DNA of 64,000 bases from the NCBI GenBank assembly GCA_023953905.1, contig JAMLJA010000009.1, forward strand, positions 62,001 through 126,000, in the 5' to 3' direction. This document shows positions 20,692-31,027 of the stretch, in pieces (the stretch's first letter is position 1; the number at the start of each line of letters is the position of its first letter). The DNA comes from Rhizobiaceae bacterium (GTDB lineage Bacteria; Pseudomonadota; Alphaproteobacteria; Rhizobiales; Rhizobiaceae). A program made the position numbers and the translations under genes. A model generated the notes under the pieces. That model was not told the origin of the DNA, did not search any database, and was given only the letters and a program-made list of their open reading frames with translations.

Positions 20692-21262
20692 CGAAAGGTT
20701 CGTTTTGCCAGGTGGCTGTCGCGAAGTGCAGGGTCTTGTTGTCTTTGAGCGTGGACATCTGCTTGCGCAGCACATTGGCTAGCACCGGCCACGCATAAAA
20801 GACCCGCAGAACGTTCTTGGACTGGGATGGACCCGGCTCGTAGCGAAACCCGCCCGACAGCTTGATTTCGCCAGCACTATTGACCGTGGTGCGCAGCGCT
20901 GCGGCTTCGGCGAAAGTATCGAAGTGCCTTAGGTCGATGGACAGGCCTGGGCAACCCGCACCCACGAACACTTCGAGCTCGTCGCAAAACGCGTTGCGGA
21001 ATTGCGCCTGAGTGTATGTGTCCGACCTCAGAATGCCGGTTCGAAATTCCCGCGCGAAATCGTCGGTGACGTTCTGCATGTATTCCTCAGCCGCGAAGGA
21101 AATGCAGCTTTCGAGAATGGCGAATACCAGCATGGAAAAAGGCAGCGCGAGCAGCGCGAACTCGACGACGGTGGCGCCGTCGCGATTCTTGATGAAGTGG
21201 CGCAGAAGGCCACGACGAGCTGCTCGCTCTGGGGCGGATGTGATCAATGTCTGTTCGGTCAT
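20684..21262 (-). CDS. TadE-like pilus assembly protein
   Basis: A 192-residue TadE-family pseudopilin. The N-terminal region FIKNRDGATVVEFALLALPF shows the conserved Gly-Ala-Thr processing site and Glu within the hydrophobic helix. A soluble domain with paired cysteines (FCDELEVFVGAGCPG) follows. It is the first gene of a two-gene unit with the second TadE/G protein. Confidence 0.87.
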   Translation of the reverse strand: MTEQTLITSAPERAARRGLLRHFIKNRDGATVVEFALLALPFSMLVFAILESCISFAAEEYMQNVTDDFAREFRTGILRSDTYTQAQFRNAFCDELEVFVGAGCPGLSIDLRHFDTFAEAAALRTTVNSAGEIKLSGGFRYEPGPSQSKNVLRVFYAWPVLANVLRKQMSTLKDNKTLHFATATWQNEPFDD

Positions 21263-21420
21263 GCAGTTTCCTGCCGGTCCGGTTATCGGTTGCCGACTTA
21301 GATACTGGAAACACGTTGAAATGCCGTATTGGCGATAGTGAGAAACTGCGCGCGGCGATTAACCGACAAACAACCATTCGGGAGCGCTCGAACGAAGCCG
21401 CAATCGCTGAGGGCTCGCGC

Positions 21421-21804
21421 CTATTGGCTGTCCGTGGCGAACCCTGCCTCGCATTTCGGCGTGCAGGACAGCCTCTCCACTTCGGCACGCCTATATATAC
21501 GGACGGTACCGGACTCATTTCGCGACACAACGACCTGCTGATCCACGATCGGAGCACCGTTGGTGTCGAGTACCACGAGATTGGTCGAGCCGAATGCCCT
21601 GCCCGTCAGAACGATCGTCGTGGCGTCTTGTACGGAAGCGTCCGCGATCAGCGGATTGCCGATAACGATCGTGTCGGCCGGTCGTGAAAGCTTCAGGATC
21701 TTCGCCTGGTTCACGTCGACGGCGATGTCGGCTGCGTAAAGGGAGCCTGCCGATAATGCGACCAGAGCACTCCCGAGTGCGCCCGCAACGTAGGAAATGC
21801 GCAT
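21421..21804 (-). CDS. Exported pilus-formation N-domain protein
   Basis: A 127-residue secreted protein. A signal peptide ends around GSLYAADIA. The rest (QAKILKLSRPADTIVIGNPL and TGRAFGSTNLVVLD) matches the N-terminal domain of CpaC-type secretins, standing alone without the secretin barrel. It ends with CTPKCEAGF, giving a possible disulfide. Free-standing copies of this domain are often found in Tad loci, where they may assist the outer-membrane channel. Confidence 0.78.
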   Translation of the reverse strand: MRISYVAGALGSALVALSAGSLYAADIAVDVNQAKILKLSRPADTIVIGNPLIADASVQDATTIVLTGRAFGSTNLVVLDTNGAPIVDQQVVVSRNESGTVRIYRRAEVERLSCTPKCEAGFATDSQ

Positions 21805-22127
21805 GCCGACCCGTCCCCGCTATGCAAAGTGTTGAACGGAAAATGAACCAGAATGGTGAACCAAGGGTTAAGGGCTTGCGGGCGCGCTGCGCATGATCGA
21901 CGCAGACCCTAACGTAAAGCCGGTTTACCTTGGATATATCGACGTCCGATCGCGCGATTCAGCTTAGTCGAGCGTTAACCACCAGAGCAGGTCATGCAGC
22001 GCAATACTTCGGTAACGCTGTCTCTTAAGTCGATTGAAAGAGCTTCTGCATAGTTTGGGCTCATCCGATCGACGGAAAACAATGTTGACGGAAATGCTGT
22101 ATCACCCGGAGCCAAGGAGTTCTCCAA
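21805..22127. other. Upstream region of the Flp pilin gene
   Basis: About 320 bp without a credible gene. GTTAACC at about 21974 resembles a CtrA half-site, and a ribosome-binding site AAGGAG precedes the pilin ATG. No clear promoter hexamers could be assigned. Confidence 0.4.
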
Positions 22128-22304
22128 ATGACTAAGCTTTTTGCCCGCTTCGCTAAGGACGAGTCCGGCGCCACCGCAATCGAGTATGGCCTGATCGCTG
22201 CCCTTATCGCTCTTGCCATCATGGTTGGCGCTGGCGCGCTCGGCAACTCGCTGAATTCGCAGTTCAGCTTCATCGCTTCCAAGTTGGATGCTGCGCAGAA
22301 CTAA
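22128..22304 (+). CDS. flp: Flp/Fap type IVb major pilin
   Basis: A 58-residue pilin. A short leader MTKLFARFAKDESG is followed by the mature N terminus ATAIEYGLIAALIALAI with the invariant Glu-Tyr of Flp pilins. The prepilin peptidase cleaves after Gly14. The downstream cpaA and cpa/tad genes make and export the pilus. AAGGAG lies 9 bp upstream of the ATG, and a strong terminator follows, so this is a separate, probably highly expressed unit. Confidence 0.96.
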   Translation: MTKLFARFAKDESGATAIEYGLIAALIALAIMVGAGALGNSLNSQFSFIASKLDAAQN

Positions 22305-22331
22305 GCGACTGCGCTTTGGTCTGATGAACTC

Positions 22332-22360
22332 AAAAGGCCGTCCCCTGTGGGCGGCCTTTT
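22332..22360 (+). terminator. Rho-independent terminator after flp
   Basis: A 9-bp stem (AAAAGGCCG at 22332-22340 with CGGCCTTTT at 22352-22360) ends in a T run 28 bp after the pilin stop codon. Confidence 0.9.
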
Positions 22361-22411
22361 GACTTGAAGCAACCATCTGCCGATGTGATGTCTTCGATCC
22401 GGAGGTGAACC

Positions 22412-22933
22412 ATGGTCCACGCTGCCATCTTTGTCATCTTTCCGTTCTGTATGGTCTTCGCGGCCATATCCGATCTCTTGTCCATGACGATTGCGAACCG
22501 CGTGTCGCTGATTCTTATCGCGGCTTTCGCGGTGCTGGCGCCTCTCGCGGGGCTCGACTGGGCGGCCTATGGCTGGCATTTCCTTGCGGGCGCTGTCGTT
22601 TTCGCCGTCACATTCGGCATTTTCGCCATTGGCGGCATGGGCGGTGGCGACGCCAAGCTCTTGACGGCGACTGCCGTCTGGATGGGATTTGGCTTGCCCT
22701 TGCTCGACTACCTCATCACGGCAACGTTTCTTGGCGGCCTGCTCACCGTCTTTATCGTCTTCTTCAGGAAGTCGACACTCGCCACCATGCACGGGCAAAA
22801 TATCTTCCTGCGCAATCTGACGGGAGACAGCACGGGTGTTCCTTATGGCATCGCGCTCGGCGCGGCCGGATTACTCGCCTTCCCACAGTCTCCCCTGGTC
22901 GTTGCGGCGCTCCAGCAGATCGCTGCCAATTGA
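22412..22933 (+). CDS. cpaA: Flp prepilin peptidase CpaA/TadV
   Basis: A 173-residue multi-pass A24-family aspartic peptidase that removes the Flp leader. The two catalytic aspartates are in FAAISDLLSM and IGGMGGGDAKLLTA (the GGGD motif). There are about five hydrophobic segments. The short form without the methylase-like domain is normal for Tad systems. Confidence 0.93.
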   Translation: MVHAAIFVIFPFCMVFAAISDLLSMTIANRVSLILIAAFAVLAPLAGLDWAAYGWHFLAGAVVFAVTFGIFAIGGMGGGDAKLLTATAVWMGFGLPLLDYLITATFLGGLLTVFIVFFRKSTLATMHGQNIFLRNLTGDSTGVPYGIALGAAGLLAFPQSPLVVAALQQIAAN

Positions 22934-23007
22934 GGTCGTTTCACAGGGCGCCGAGCCGAGGACAGCGTTGCGTAAACCTTAAATTAATGACGCTCGTAAG
23001 GACTACA

Positions 23008-23015
23008 TTAACCAT
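23008..23015 (+). promoter_or_regulatory. Possible CtrA half-site upstream of cpaB
   Basis: TTAACCAT lies 68 bp before the cpaB start and matches the half-site recognised by the cell-cycle regulator CtrA, which controls pili genes in alphaproteobacteria. The second half-site at the usual spacing is not present. Confidence 0.35.
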
Positions 23016-23082
23016 AAGTTGACGATTGCCGCCGCAATGTCGGCCTCGGATTGCTGATTTGGCAAGTGCGGGGTCCGCGTAA

Positions 23083-23889
23083 ATGGCAGCATCGCGATTA
23101 ATAATTCTGGGCGTGGCGGTCGCTGCCGCTGGCGGTGCTGGCTATGTGGCCAAGTTCATGTCGGCGGAAAAACCGAAGGTGACGATTGCTGCGCCACCGC
23201 CTGAGATAGCCACGTCTGAAGTGCTTGTCCTGAATGCTGACGTGCCCATGGGGGCATCGCTGACAGACAAGATCTCCTGGCAGAACTGGCCCAAGGACGC
23301 GGTCAACGACGCATTCATCACGCGCGGCGCCGAGCCGGAAGCTCTGGAAGAGTTTGGGTCTTCGCTCGCACGCGTTCCCCTCTACGCCGGTGAGCCGGTT
23401 CGCAAGTCGAAGCTTGTAGGGGGCGGGGCTTCGTTCCTTTCATCGGTGCTGCCTGCGGGTTATCGCGCCGTTGCGACGTCGATCAGCGCCGACACGTCGG
23501 CGGGCGGTTTTATTCTTCCCAATGATTTTGTCGATGTCATCATGGTGCGCCGCGCCGAGAGCGCGTCGAGTGCCACAGGCGGCTTCAGCACCGAAACCAT
23601 TCTCAAGAATATTCGGGTTCTGGCGATCGACCAGACCATTCAGGAAGATGAAGAGGGCAAGCAGGTCAGGGTCGGCCAGACTGCAACGCTGGAACTGACC
23701 CCCCAGCAGGCCGAGATCATCACGGTCGCACAACAAATGGCCGATCGATTGACCCTGACATTGCGCGCGGTCGCCGACAGCAATGAGAGACCGACGGACC
23801 AGGCCGACTATCTGGTATCGGGTCGCGGCAAGGGTGTCGTCCGCGTGATCAAGTCCGGACAGGTGTCCGAGGTGGGGACGAGGCGATGA
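23083..23889 (+). CDS. cpaB: Flp pilus assembly protein CpaB/RcpC
   Basis: A 268-residue periplasmic protein with an N-terminal membrane anchor (LIILGVAVAAAGGAGYVA). A SAF-type domain follows (SEVLVLNADVPMGASL), then the RcpC domain (VLPAGYRAVATSISADTSAG). It acts with the secretin CpaC. Its stop overlaps the cpaC start. Confidence 0.94.
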   Translation: MAASRLIILGVAVAAAGGAGYVAKFMSAEKPKVTIAAPPPEIATSEVLVLNADVPMGASLTDKISWQNWPKDAVNDAFITRGAEPEALEEFGSSLARVPLYAGEPVRKSKLVGGGASFLSSVLPAGYRAVATSISADTSAGGFILPNDFVDVIMVRRAESASSATGGFSTETILKNIRVLAIDQTIQEDEEGKQVRVGQTATLELTPQQAEIITVAQQMADRLTLTLRAVADSNERPTDQADYLVSGRGKGVVRVIKSGQVSEVGTRR

Positions 23890-25454
23890 TGGGACCCAGG
23901 GAGCTTCGGGTGAAACAGATACGCTGGAGCCGCGTGGCTCGCGCGGCACTTGCCCTTCTTACGGCCTCGGCCATGCTTGCTGCGAGCCCGGCGCTGCCCA
24001 TGTTCGATTCGGGGGCGATGGCTGGGAATACGAAAGTCCGTTCGACCGGGCAGGGCGCTCAGACGGTCAAGCTGGGCCTCAACAAGTCGATTGTGATCGA
24101 TCTGCCGGCCGACGCGTTTGATATACTGGTGGCCAATCCCTCGGTCGCGGACGCCGTGACGCGCACGGCGCGCAGAATCTATCTGTTCGGGAAGTCGGTT
24201 GGCCAGACCAACATCTTCGTATTTGGCGCCAATGGCGAACAGATCGTAAGCCTGGATCTGCAAATAGAGCGCGATGTCGCCGGTCTGGAGACCTATCTTG
24301 AGAGGTTCATCCCGGAGTCGGACATCAAGGTCGAACTCCTCAACGACAACGTGGTGCTGACGGGTACCGTCGAAACGCCGCTCGACGCGACACGCGCTGT
24401 CGAACTGGCACGCATCTTCGTTTCCGGCGGTGAGGCCACAACCGGCCAGTATTCCCAGACGGCGGCTGGAGGGTCGGCCAATGGTGGCGTAGACATCAAC
24501 AATCCGGACACGTCGCGCCGGGTCAGTCAGATCGTCAATCTGCTCCAGATCATTGGCGAAGATCAGGTAACGCTCAAGGTTACCGTGGCCGAGGTTAGCC
24601 GGTCGGTCATGAAGCAGCTGGGCGTCAACCTGATTGCCAGCGATTCCAGCAACGGCCTTTCCTGGGCTGCTGTAAGCGACAATTTTACAGGACTTGGCAA
24701 GCAACTGTCACAGTCGGGCGTGTCCGTCGGTACGTCGTTGATCGACGCCTACATCAACGCCATGGAACAGAACGGCGTCATGAAGACACTGGCCGAGCCG
24801 ACGCTCACCGCCGTGTCCGGCGAAAAGGCGACGTTCCGGGTCGGCGGCGACTTCAATCTGGTCAACGGTGTGTCGAACGCTGTCTCCAATGACAACCGCA
24901 CAGGCGTCCGCACCTATTCCGTGCAGACGGTCGAATACGGCATCGGCGTAGAGTTCCAGCCAACAGTCCTGTCGGCTGGTCGAATCAGCCTCAAGGTTAG
25001 AACGCAGGTCTCGGAGCCCACGACCGAGGGTCTGGCGACCTTCTCCAACGGTGCGACGGATCAGGGGCTGGGCGTGCTGTCCATCCGGCGCAGGCTCGCC
25101 GACACAACCGTGGAACTCCCCTCCGGCGGTTCAATGATGATCGCGGGCCTTGTGCGCGACGACGTGCGCCAAGCGATCAACGGCCTGCCTGGCCTGTCGA
25201 AGGTCCCTGTTCTGGGCGCCCTTTTCCGCAGTCGCGACTTCGTGCGCAACGAGACGGAACTGGTGATTATCATCACACCATATCTCACCAAGCCGACAGC
25301 GCGCTCCAAGCTGGCGAAGCCGGACGACAATTTCAACCCGCCGAGCGATGGCGCGGGAATGTTCCTGGGCCGCCTCAACCGGGTCTATGGCACGATGAAA
25401 ACCAACCTTCCGAACGGCCGCTATCATGGCGTCGTCGGCTACATCTACAAGTGA
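23886..25454 (+). CDS. cpaC: Flp pilus outer-membrane secretin CpaC
   Basis: A 522-residue secretin. The signal region ends near residue 45. The N-terminal pilus-formation domain (NKSIVIDLPADAFDILVANP) precedes a BON-like segment. The secretin domain contains VGTSLIDAYINAMEQNGVMK, LAEPTLTAVSGEKATF and SGGSMMIAGLV. The C-terminal PVLGALFRSRDFVRNETELV is typical. It forms the pore through which the pilus leaves. Confidence 0.95.
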   Translation: MMGPRELRVKQIRWSRVARAALALLTASAMLAASPALPMFDSGAMAGNTKVRSTGQGAQTVKLGLNKSIVIDLPADAFDILVANPSVADAVTRTARRIYLFGKSVGQTNIFVFGANGEQIVSLDLQIERDVAGLETYLERFIPESDIKVELLNDNVVLTGTVETPLDATRAVELARIFVSGGEATTGQYSQTAAGGSANGGVDINNPDTSRRVSQIVNLLQIIGEDQVTLKVTVAEVSRSVMKQLGVNLIASDSSNGLSWAAVSDNFTGLGKQLSQSGVSVGTSLIDAYINAMEQNGVMKTLAEPTLTAVSGEKATFRVGGDFNLVNGVSNAVSNDNRTGVRTYSVQTVEYGIGVEFQPTVLSAGRISLKVRTQVSEPTTEGLATFSNGATDQGLGVLSIRRRLADTTVELPSGGSMMIAGLVRDDVRQAINGLPGLSKVPVLGALFRSRDFVRNETELVIIITPYLTKPTARSKLAKPDDNFNPPSDGAGMFLGRLNRVYGTMKTNLPNGRYHGVVGYIYK

Positions 25455-25469
25455 TCGGGGTACCGGGAC

Positions 25470-26159
25470 ATGCGCTTCGACCCTCGTAATTCCAGAATGC
25501 TCTCGGGAGCCAAGGTGGCCGTCGCGATGACCGCGATCGCGCTTCTTGCCGGGTGTGCCAATCGCGACAGCATCACTGTCGGTTCGGTGCCTGACGACTA
25601 CCGCACCAATCATCCGATCGTGGTGTCCGAGAAGGAACAGATTGTGGACGTTCCTGTCGCAATGACCGACAAGAATGTGACCAGGATGCAGCGCTACGTG
25701 GTCGAGGGCTTCATCGCAAACTATGATCGCACCGCGATGCCTCCGGTCACCATTCTGACCCCGATAGGGTCTGCCAATGAGGTTGCCGCCAACAACGTCG
25801 CCGAAGGGCTTGTGAAGCTGCTGCGCAAGAACGGTGTCCCGCGCGGTCGGATCGCGATTGCCGCCTATCAGGCCGATTCGGTGGAAACCGCCGCACCGAT
25901 CCGCGTCACCTATGTGGCCATGAGCGCGCATACGGATCAGTGCGGACGCTGGCCAGAAGATCTGGGCGACACCACCGAGAACAAGCATTACGCCAATTTC
26001 GGCTGTTCCTATCAGAACAACCTGGCAGCACAGGTTGCCAATCCTGCGGATCTGCTTGGGCCTCGCAAGCCGGGTCCGATCGATGCGACGCGTCGCAACA
26101 TCATAATTGGCGACTACCGCAACAGCCTGCCCAACGGCTTTGGCGAAGTTCAGTACTAA
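25470..26159 (+). CDS. cpaD: Flp pilus assembly lipoprotein CpaD
   Basis: A 229-residue lipoprotein with lipobox ALLAGC near residue 28. The conserved DYRTNHPIVVSEKEQ and a late NFGCSYQNNLAAQVANPADL are typical of CpaD, which is thought to help CpaC assemble in the outer membrane. Confidence 0.93.
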   Translation: MRFDPRNSRMLSGAKVAVAMTAIALLAGCANRDSITVGSVPDDYRTNHPIVVSEKEQIVDVPVAMTDKNVTRMQRYVVEGFIANYDRTAMPPVTILTPIGSANEVAANNVAEGLVKLLRKNGVPRGRIAIAAYQADSVETAAPIRVTYVAMSAHTDQCGRWPEDLGDTTENKHYANFGCSYQNNLAAQVANPADLLGPRKPGPIDATRRNIIIGDYRNSLPNGFGEVQY

Positions 26160-26177
26160 GGCGACGCGGAGGCGGGT

Positions 26178-27461
26178 ATGAGCAACAACGTGGCCTATGA
26201 CGAGACCCCGGAAGACGGGTTGCGCACGCAGCGTGACACCACGGCGATGGAGGCAACGCGCCCCATACCGCGCATTTCGATCCAGGCGTTTTGTGAGACT
26301 GAAGGCGTTGCCAATCCAATCGAACGTGCCGGCGAGGATCGGCGCATGTCCCGTGCACACCTGAAGGTGCACATGGGTGGCGTCGCGACGGCCATCGAGT
26401 TCTATCAGTCTGCGCCGACCCCCAATCTCATCGTGCTGGAGTCGCGTCAGGAGCCGAAGGAGCTTCTGAACTCATTGCTCCATCTCGCCGAGCATGTCGA
26501 TCCCAGTTCCAAGGTGGTCGTCATCGGCCACTACAACGATGTCGGATTGTATCGCGACCTCGTCCGCGCGGGCATCTCGGAGTATATGGTTGCGCCGATC
26601 TCGCTGGCTGACATCCTCGCCGTCATCTCGGCCATCTTTGTCGATCCCGACGCACCGCCGCTTGGTCGGTCGATCGCGTTTGTCGGTTCGAAGGGCGGGG
26701 TCGGCTCGTCCACGCTTGCTCACAATACAAGCTGGTGCATCTCGCAGCTGTTCGAATCCGAAGTCGTGGTGATGGACCTCGATCTGCCGTTCGGCACGGC
26801 AAACATCAACTTCGATCAGGACCCAGTGCAGGGAATCGCAGAAGCGGTGTTCTCTCCCGAGCGTATCGACGAGGTGTATCTCGACCGACTGCTTGCACAG
26901 TGCGCGGAGCATCTCTCGCTCCTTGCCGCGCCGTCGACGCTCGAGAGAGTTTACGATTTCGATGTCGATGCCTTCGCCTCGGTTATTGAAACCGCGCAGC
27001 GCAGCGCGCCCTTGCTTGTTCTTGACGTGCCCCATGTGTGGAGCGCGTGGAGCCGCAACACCCTTGCGCAGGCCGATGAGATCGTCATCACGGCGGTCCC
27101 TGATCTGGCGAACCTGCGCAATACCAAGAACCTCGTCGATATGCTCAAGAAGATGAGGCCTAACGATCCGCCTCCCAAGCTCATCATCAATCAGGCTGGC
27201 GTGGCCAAGCGCCCGGAAATTTCTTCCGCAGATTTCGCGGAGCCCCTCGGTCTGAAGCCGATGGCTATCATTCCGTTCGATCCGCAACTCTTCGGAAATG
27301 CTTCGAACAATGGTCGGATGCTTGGAGAGATGGACACCAAACATGCGACGGTTCAGATCATCAGGGAGATCGCCCACGTGCTCACGGGTCGTGGCGAAAT
27401 CAAGCCAAAGAGACAGCTTGATCTGTCCAGTCTTCTGGGCCGGCTAAAGCGGAAGAAGTAG
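26178..27461 (+). CDS. cpaE: Flp pilus localisation ATPase CpaE/TadZ
   Basis: A 427-residue ParA/MinD-like protein. An N-terminal receiver-like domain is followed by a deviant Walker A, VGSKGGVGSSTLAHN (about residue 172), and VVMDLDLPFGTAN. TadZ proteins place the pilus machinery at a cell pole. It is 18 bp after cpaD. Confidence 0.94.
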   Translation: MSNNVAYDETPEDGLRTQRDTTAMEATRPIPRISIQAFCETEGVANPIERAGEDRRMSRAHLKVHMGGVATAIEFYQSAPTPNLIVLESRQEPKELLNSLLHLAEHVDPSSKVVVIGHYNDVGLYRDLVRAGISEYMVAPISLADILAVISAIFVDPDAPPLGRSIAFVGSKGGVGSSTLAHNTSWCISQLFESEVVVMDLDLPFGTANINFDQDPVQGIAEAVFSPERIDEVYLDRLLAQCAEHLSLLAAPSTLERVYDFDVDAFASVIETAQRSAPLLVLDVPHVWSAWSRNTLAQADEIVITAVPDLANLRNTKNLVDMLKKMRPNDPPPKLIINQAGVAKRPEISSADFAEPLGLKPMAIIPFDPQLFGNASNNGRMLGEMDTKHATVQIIREIAHVLTGRGEIKPKRQLDLSSLLGRLKRKK

Positions 27462-27484
27462 GCGCGTTGCGCGGATAGGCGATC

Positions 27485-28981
27485 ATGTTTGGAAAGCGTG
27501 GCAGTGATGGTGGAGACCGGGGAGCGTCGGACGTTCGTCCGGCGCCGTCTGCCCAACCATCAACAGTCAAGCCGGCTACCCCGGTAGCGCAGACTGCTCC
27601 GGAGAGCCGTCCCGCCGCTGTACCGACCACGCCGCCGCGGATATCCGTCGAACCGCCGCCGCTGGCGCCGCGCGCTCGCTCCACGACGCGTGAGCGCAGC
27701 GAGAGCTACTACGATACCAAGTCGCAGGTCTTCTCGGCACTGATCGATACTATCGATCTGTCGCAGCTGGCCAAGCTCGAGCCCGATGCCGCGCGCGAGG
27801 AAATCCGCGATATCGTCAACGACATCATCGCGATCAAAAATTTCGCCATGTCGATTGCCGAGCAGGAAGAGCTGCTCGACGATATCTGCAACGACGTGCT
27901 GGGCTACGGCCCGCTTGAACCGCTCTTGGCCCGTGACGACATCGCCGACATCATGGTCAATGGCGCCAAGACGGTGTTCATCGAAGTGGATGGCAAGGTC
28001 GAGGCGACCTCCATCCGATTTCGCGACAATCAGCAACTGCTCAATATTTGCCAGCGTATCGTCAGCCAGGTCGGTCGCCGCGTCGACGAATCCTCGCCGA
28101 TATGCGACGCACGCCTCCCCGATGGCTCGCGCGTCAACGTCATCGCGCCACCACTGGCTCTGGACGGCGCCGCGCTCACCATCCGCAAGTTCAAGAAGGA
28201 CAAGCTGACGCTCGATCAGCTGGTCAAGTTCGGCGCGATCTCACCCGAAGGCGCTGAAGTGCTGAAGATCATCGGGCGCGTGCGCTGCAATGTGGTGATT
28301 TCCGGGGGTACCGGTTCCGGCAAGACGACACTTCTCAACTGTCTGACCCGCTATATCGACCGTGAGGAACGCGTCATCACATGCGAGGACTCTGCCGAGC
28401 TGCAGCTCCAGCAGCCGCATGTGGTGCGCCTGGAAACCCGCCCGCCAAACCTCGAAGGCGAGGGCGAGATTACCATGCGCGATCTCGTCAAGAACTGCCT
28501 GCGTATGCGCCCTGAACGTATCATCGTTGGCGAGGTGCGCGGACCCGAGGTCTTCGATCTGCTCCAGGCCATGAATACGGGCCATGACGGTTCGATGGGA
28601 ACGATCCACTCCAACTCTCCGCGCGAGTGTCTCAACCGTATCGAATCCATGATCGCCATGGGCGGCTTCTCCCTGCCCCAGAAAACGGTGCGAGAGATTG
28701 TCGTCGGCTCCATCGACGTCATCATCCAGGCAGCGCGCCTGCGTGACGGCTCTCGTCGCATCACGCACATCACCGAGGTGATCGGCATGGAAGGTGATGT
28801 CATCATCACGCAGGATCTGGTGCTCTACAACATCAAGGGAGAAGACGCGAACGGCCGCATTATTGGCGAACACACCTCCACGGGCATCGGGCGCCCGCAT
28901 TTCTGGGAACGCGCGCGCTACTATGGCGAGGAGCAGCGCCTGGCGAACGTGCTGGAGGCGATGGAAAAACGTGGGGACTAG
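27485..28981 (+). CDS. cpaF: Flp pilus assembly ATPase CpaF/TadA
   Basis: A 498-residue secretion ATPase that powers Flp pilus assembly. A proline-rich leader of about 80 residues precedes the catalytic core. Walker A is [15 protein letters not shown], the Asp-box region [15 protein letters not shown], Walker [17 protein letters not shown], and the His-box [15 protein letters not shown]. Confidence 0.97.
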   Translation: MFGKRGSDGGDRGASDVRPAPSAQPSTVKPATPVAQTAPESRPAAVPTTPPRISVEPPPLAPRARSTTRERSESYYDTKSQVFSALIDTIDLSQLAKLEPDAAREEIRDIVNDIIAIKNFAMSIAEQEELLDDICNDVLGYGPLEPLLARDDIADIMVNGAKTVFIEVDGKVEATSIRFRDNQQLLNICQRIVSQVGRRVDESSPICDARLPDGSRVNVIAPPLALDGAALTIRKFKKDKLTLDQLVKFGAISPEGAEVLKIIGRVRCNVVISGGTGSGKTTLLNCLTRYIDREERVITCEDSAELQLQQPHVVRLETRPPNLEGEGEITMRDLVKNCLRMRPERIIVGEVRGPEVFDLLQAMNTGHDGSMGTIHSNSPRECLNRIESMIAMGGFSLPQKTVREIVVGSIDVIIQAARLRDGSRRITHITEVIGMEGDVIITQDLVLYNIKGEDANGRIIGEHTSTGIGRPHFWERARYYGEEQRLANVLEAMEKRGD

Positions 28982-28996
28982 AGAAAGACCCGGCTC

Positions 28997-30010
28997 ATGT
29001 TCGGCTTGAACCTGACGATCCTGCTCGTTGTGGCGCTGGCGGGGCTTAGCGCCGGCAGCCTTGCCTATGCGTTTCTGTTCAACCGTGTTGCCGACGAGGC
29101 TAAGGCCGGCAGGCGCCTCGAAGTCATCAAGCGGTCGGATGTTGAGCGCGACCGGCTGCGCTCCGCCAAGGACAAGACGTCCGAGATCGCGCGTCGTCGC
29201 AAGAATATTGCGGACTCGCTGAAGGAACTCGACTCCAAGGAAAAAGACCGCCAGCGCAACGTCAACAAGGCACCGCTCAAGACGCAGATCAAGCAGGCTG
29301 GCATCTCCATGTCCATCGAGCGCTTCTACATCCTCTCGGCTATATGCGGTCTTGCCTTCGGATTTGCGGCCTTCGTGGGCGGCTTGCCGATCTATGTCGT
29401 GCCCGCCGCCGCGCTGGTTGGAAGTGTCGGCCTGCCCCGCTGGATCGTGTCCTTTCTGCGCAAGCTTCGTATCAAGAAGTTTCTGGCGGAATTCCCGAAC
29501 GCGCTCGACATAATTGTGCGCGCCGTCAAGTCCGGCCTTCCGCTGAATGATGGCATCCGCATGATCGCGCATGAGGCCAAGGAGCCGGTCAAGAGCGAGT
29601 TTCGCCGCGTGGTCGAAGCGCAGCAACTTGGCCTCTCCATTCCTGAAGCGTCGATGCGCATGGTAGAGACGATGCCATGCCCGGAAGCAGGTTTTTTCGG
29701 CATCGTGATCCAGATCCAGTCGCAGGCGGGCGGTAATCTGTCCGAGGCCCTGGGAAATCTGTCGCGTGTGCTACGCGATCGCAAGAAAATGAAGGCGAAG
29801 GTGCAGGCGCTCTCCATGGAGGCCAAGGCATCTGCCATGATCATCGGCGCGTTGCCCTTCGTGGTGGCACTGCTCGTCTATCTGAGCAGCCCCACTTATA
29901 TCATGCCGCTATTCACCACCAGCATCGGTCACATCGTGCTAGGCGTCTCGGGCTTCTGGATGCTCATAGGCGTTCTGGTGATGCGTCAGATGATCAACTT
30001 CGACGTCTGA
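28997..30010 (+). CDS. tadB: Flp pilus inner-membrane platform protein TadB
   Basis: A 337-residue GspF-like platform protein. An N-terminal helix and basic cytoplasmic linker precede a membrane pair. The T2SSF domain (FLAEFPNALDIIVRAVKSGL, and SEALGNLSRVLRDRKKMKAK) and C-terminal membrane helices follow. It partners TadC and CpaF. Confidence 0.94.
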   Translation: MFGLNLTILLVVALAGLSAGSLAYAFLFNRVADEAKAGRRLEVIKRSDVERDRLRSAKDKTSEIARRRKNIADSLKELDSKEKDRQRNVNKAPLKTQIKQAGISMSIERFYILSAICGLAFGFAAFVGGLPIYVVPAAALVGSVGLPRWIVSFLRKLRIKKFLAEFPNALDIIVRAVKSGLPLNDGIRMIAHEAKEPVKSEFRRVVEAQQLGLSIPEASMRMVETMPCPEAGFFGIVIQIQSQAGGNLSEALGNLSRVLRDRKKMKAKVQALSMEAKASAMIIGALPFVVALLVYLSSPTYIMPLFTTSIGHIVLGVSGFWMLIGVLVMRQMINFDV

Positions 30011-30019
30011 GGTCGCTTC

Positions 30020-31027
30020 ATGTCCGAGAGTGTTGTCCGCACACTTACCGATCCTTCGTTCCTGATCTCCCTGCTGGTGGCTGTTGCCGTATTTGCCACG
30101 CTAATCACTGCCTTGCCTGCTTTCGGTGGAGACCCGCTGAAGAATCGCATGAAGTCGGTGGCGCTGGAACGCGATCAACTGCGGGCCAAGCAGCGCAACT
30201 GGCTGGCCAGTGAAGCTGACCGAAAGCGCAAGGGTGGGTTGCGTGAAGAACAATCACTGCGTCTGAGGAGCATCGTCGACAGGCTCGACCTCAGACGGGC
30301 GCTCGCCGACGAATCCACCATGCTTAAGCTGCGCAATGCGGGCTACAGGGGCACCAATCCGCTCACGATTTTCCTCTTCGCGCGACTTGTATTGCCATTC
30401 GCTGGCTTGGCGCTGGCCGCCGTCTATCTGTTCATGCTTGGTGGCTTGCCCAAGCAGCCCAATTTCGTGAAACTTTTCGTGTGCGTCTGCGGTGGCTATG
30501 CCGGATTTTACCTTCCGGTACTCTATGTCAGCAACCGCGCCACCAAGCGCAAGAGCTCGATCCAGCGCGCATGGCCGGATGCGCTCGACCTTATGCTGAT
30601 CTGCGTCGAATCCGGCATGTCCGTGGAAGCCGCGTTTCGCAAGGTGGCGGACGAGATCGGCGCCCAGTCGGTCGATCTCGCAGAAGAATTTGTGCTCACC
30701 AATGCCGAGCTTTCCTTCCTTCAGGAGCGCCGCGCGGCCTATGAGAACCTCGCTGAACGCACCGGGCTGGATTCGGTCAAGGCCGTGACACAGGCCCTGA
30801 TCCAGGCGGAGCGATACGGTACGCCGGTCGCCCACGCTCTGCGCGTGCTCGCACAGGAAAGCCGCGAGATGCGCATGAACGAGGCCGAGAAAAAGGCTGC
30901 GGCATTGCCTCCCAAGCTGACAGTACCAATGATCCTGTTCTTCCTGCCCGTTCTGTTTGCGGTCATTCTCGGCCCAGCGGGCATTCAGGTCAGCCAGCGC
31001 GGCATCTTCCCCAACCAACAGCATTGA
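30020..31027 (+). CDS. tadC: Flp pilus inner-membrane platform protein TadC
   Basis: A 335-residue paralogue of TadB with the same layout. The T2SSF domain has AWPDALDLMLICVESGMSVE and TQALIQAERYGTPVAHALRV; C-terminal membrane segments follow. It closes the plus-strand Tad operon. Confidence 0.94.
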   Translation: MSESVVRTLTDPSFLISLLVAVAVFATLITALPAFGGDPLKNRMKSVALERDQLRAKQRNWLASEADRKRKGGLREEQSLRLRSIVDRLDLRRALADESTMLKLRNAGYRGTNPLTIFLFARLVLPFAGLALAAVYLFMLGGLPKQPNFVKLFVCVCGGYAGFYLPVLYVSNRATKRKSSIQRAWPDALDLMLICVESGMSVEAAFRKVADEIGAQSVDLAEEFVLTNAELSFLQERRAAYENLAERTGLDSVKAVTQALIQAERYGTPVAHALRVLAQESREMRMNEAEKKAAALPPKLTVPMILFFLPVLFAVILGPAGIQVSQRGIFPNQQH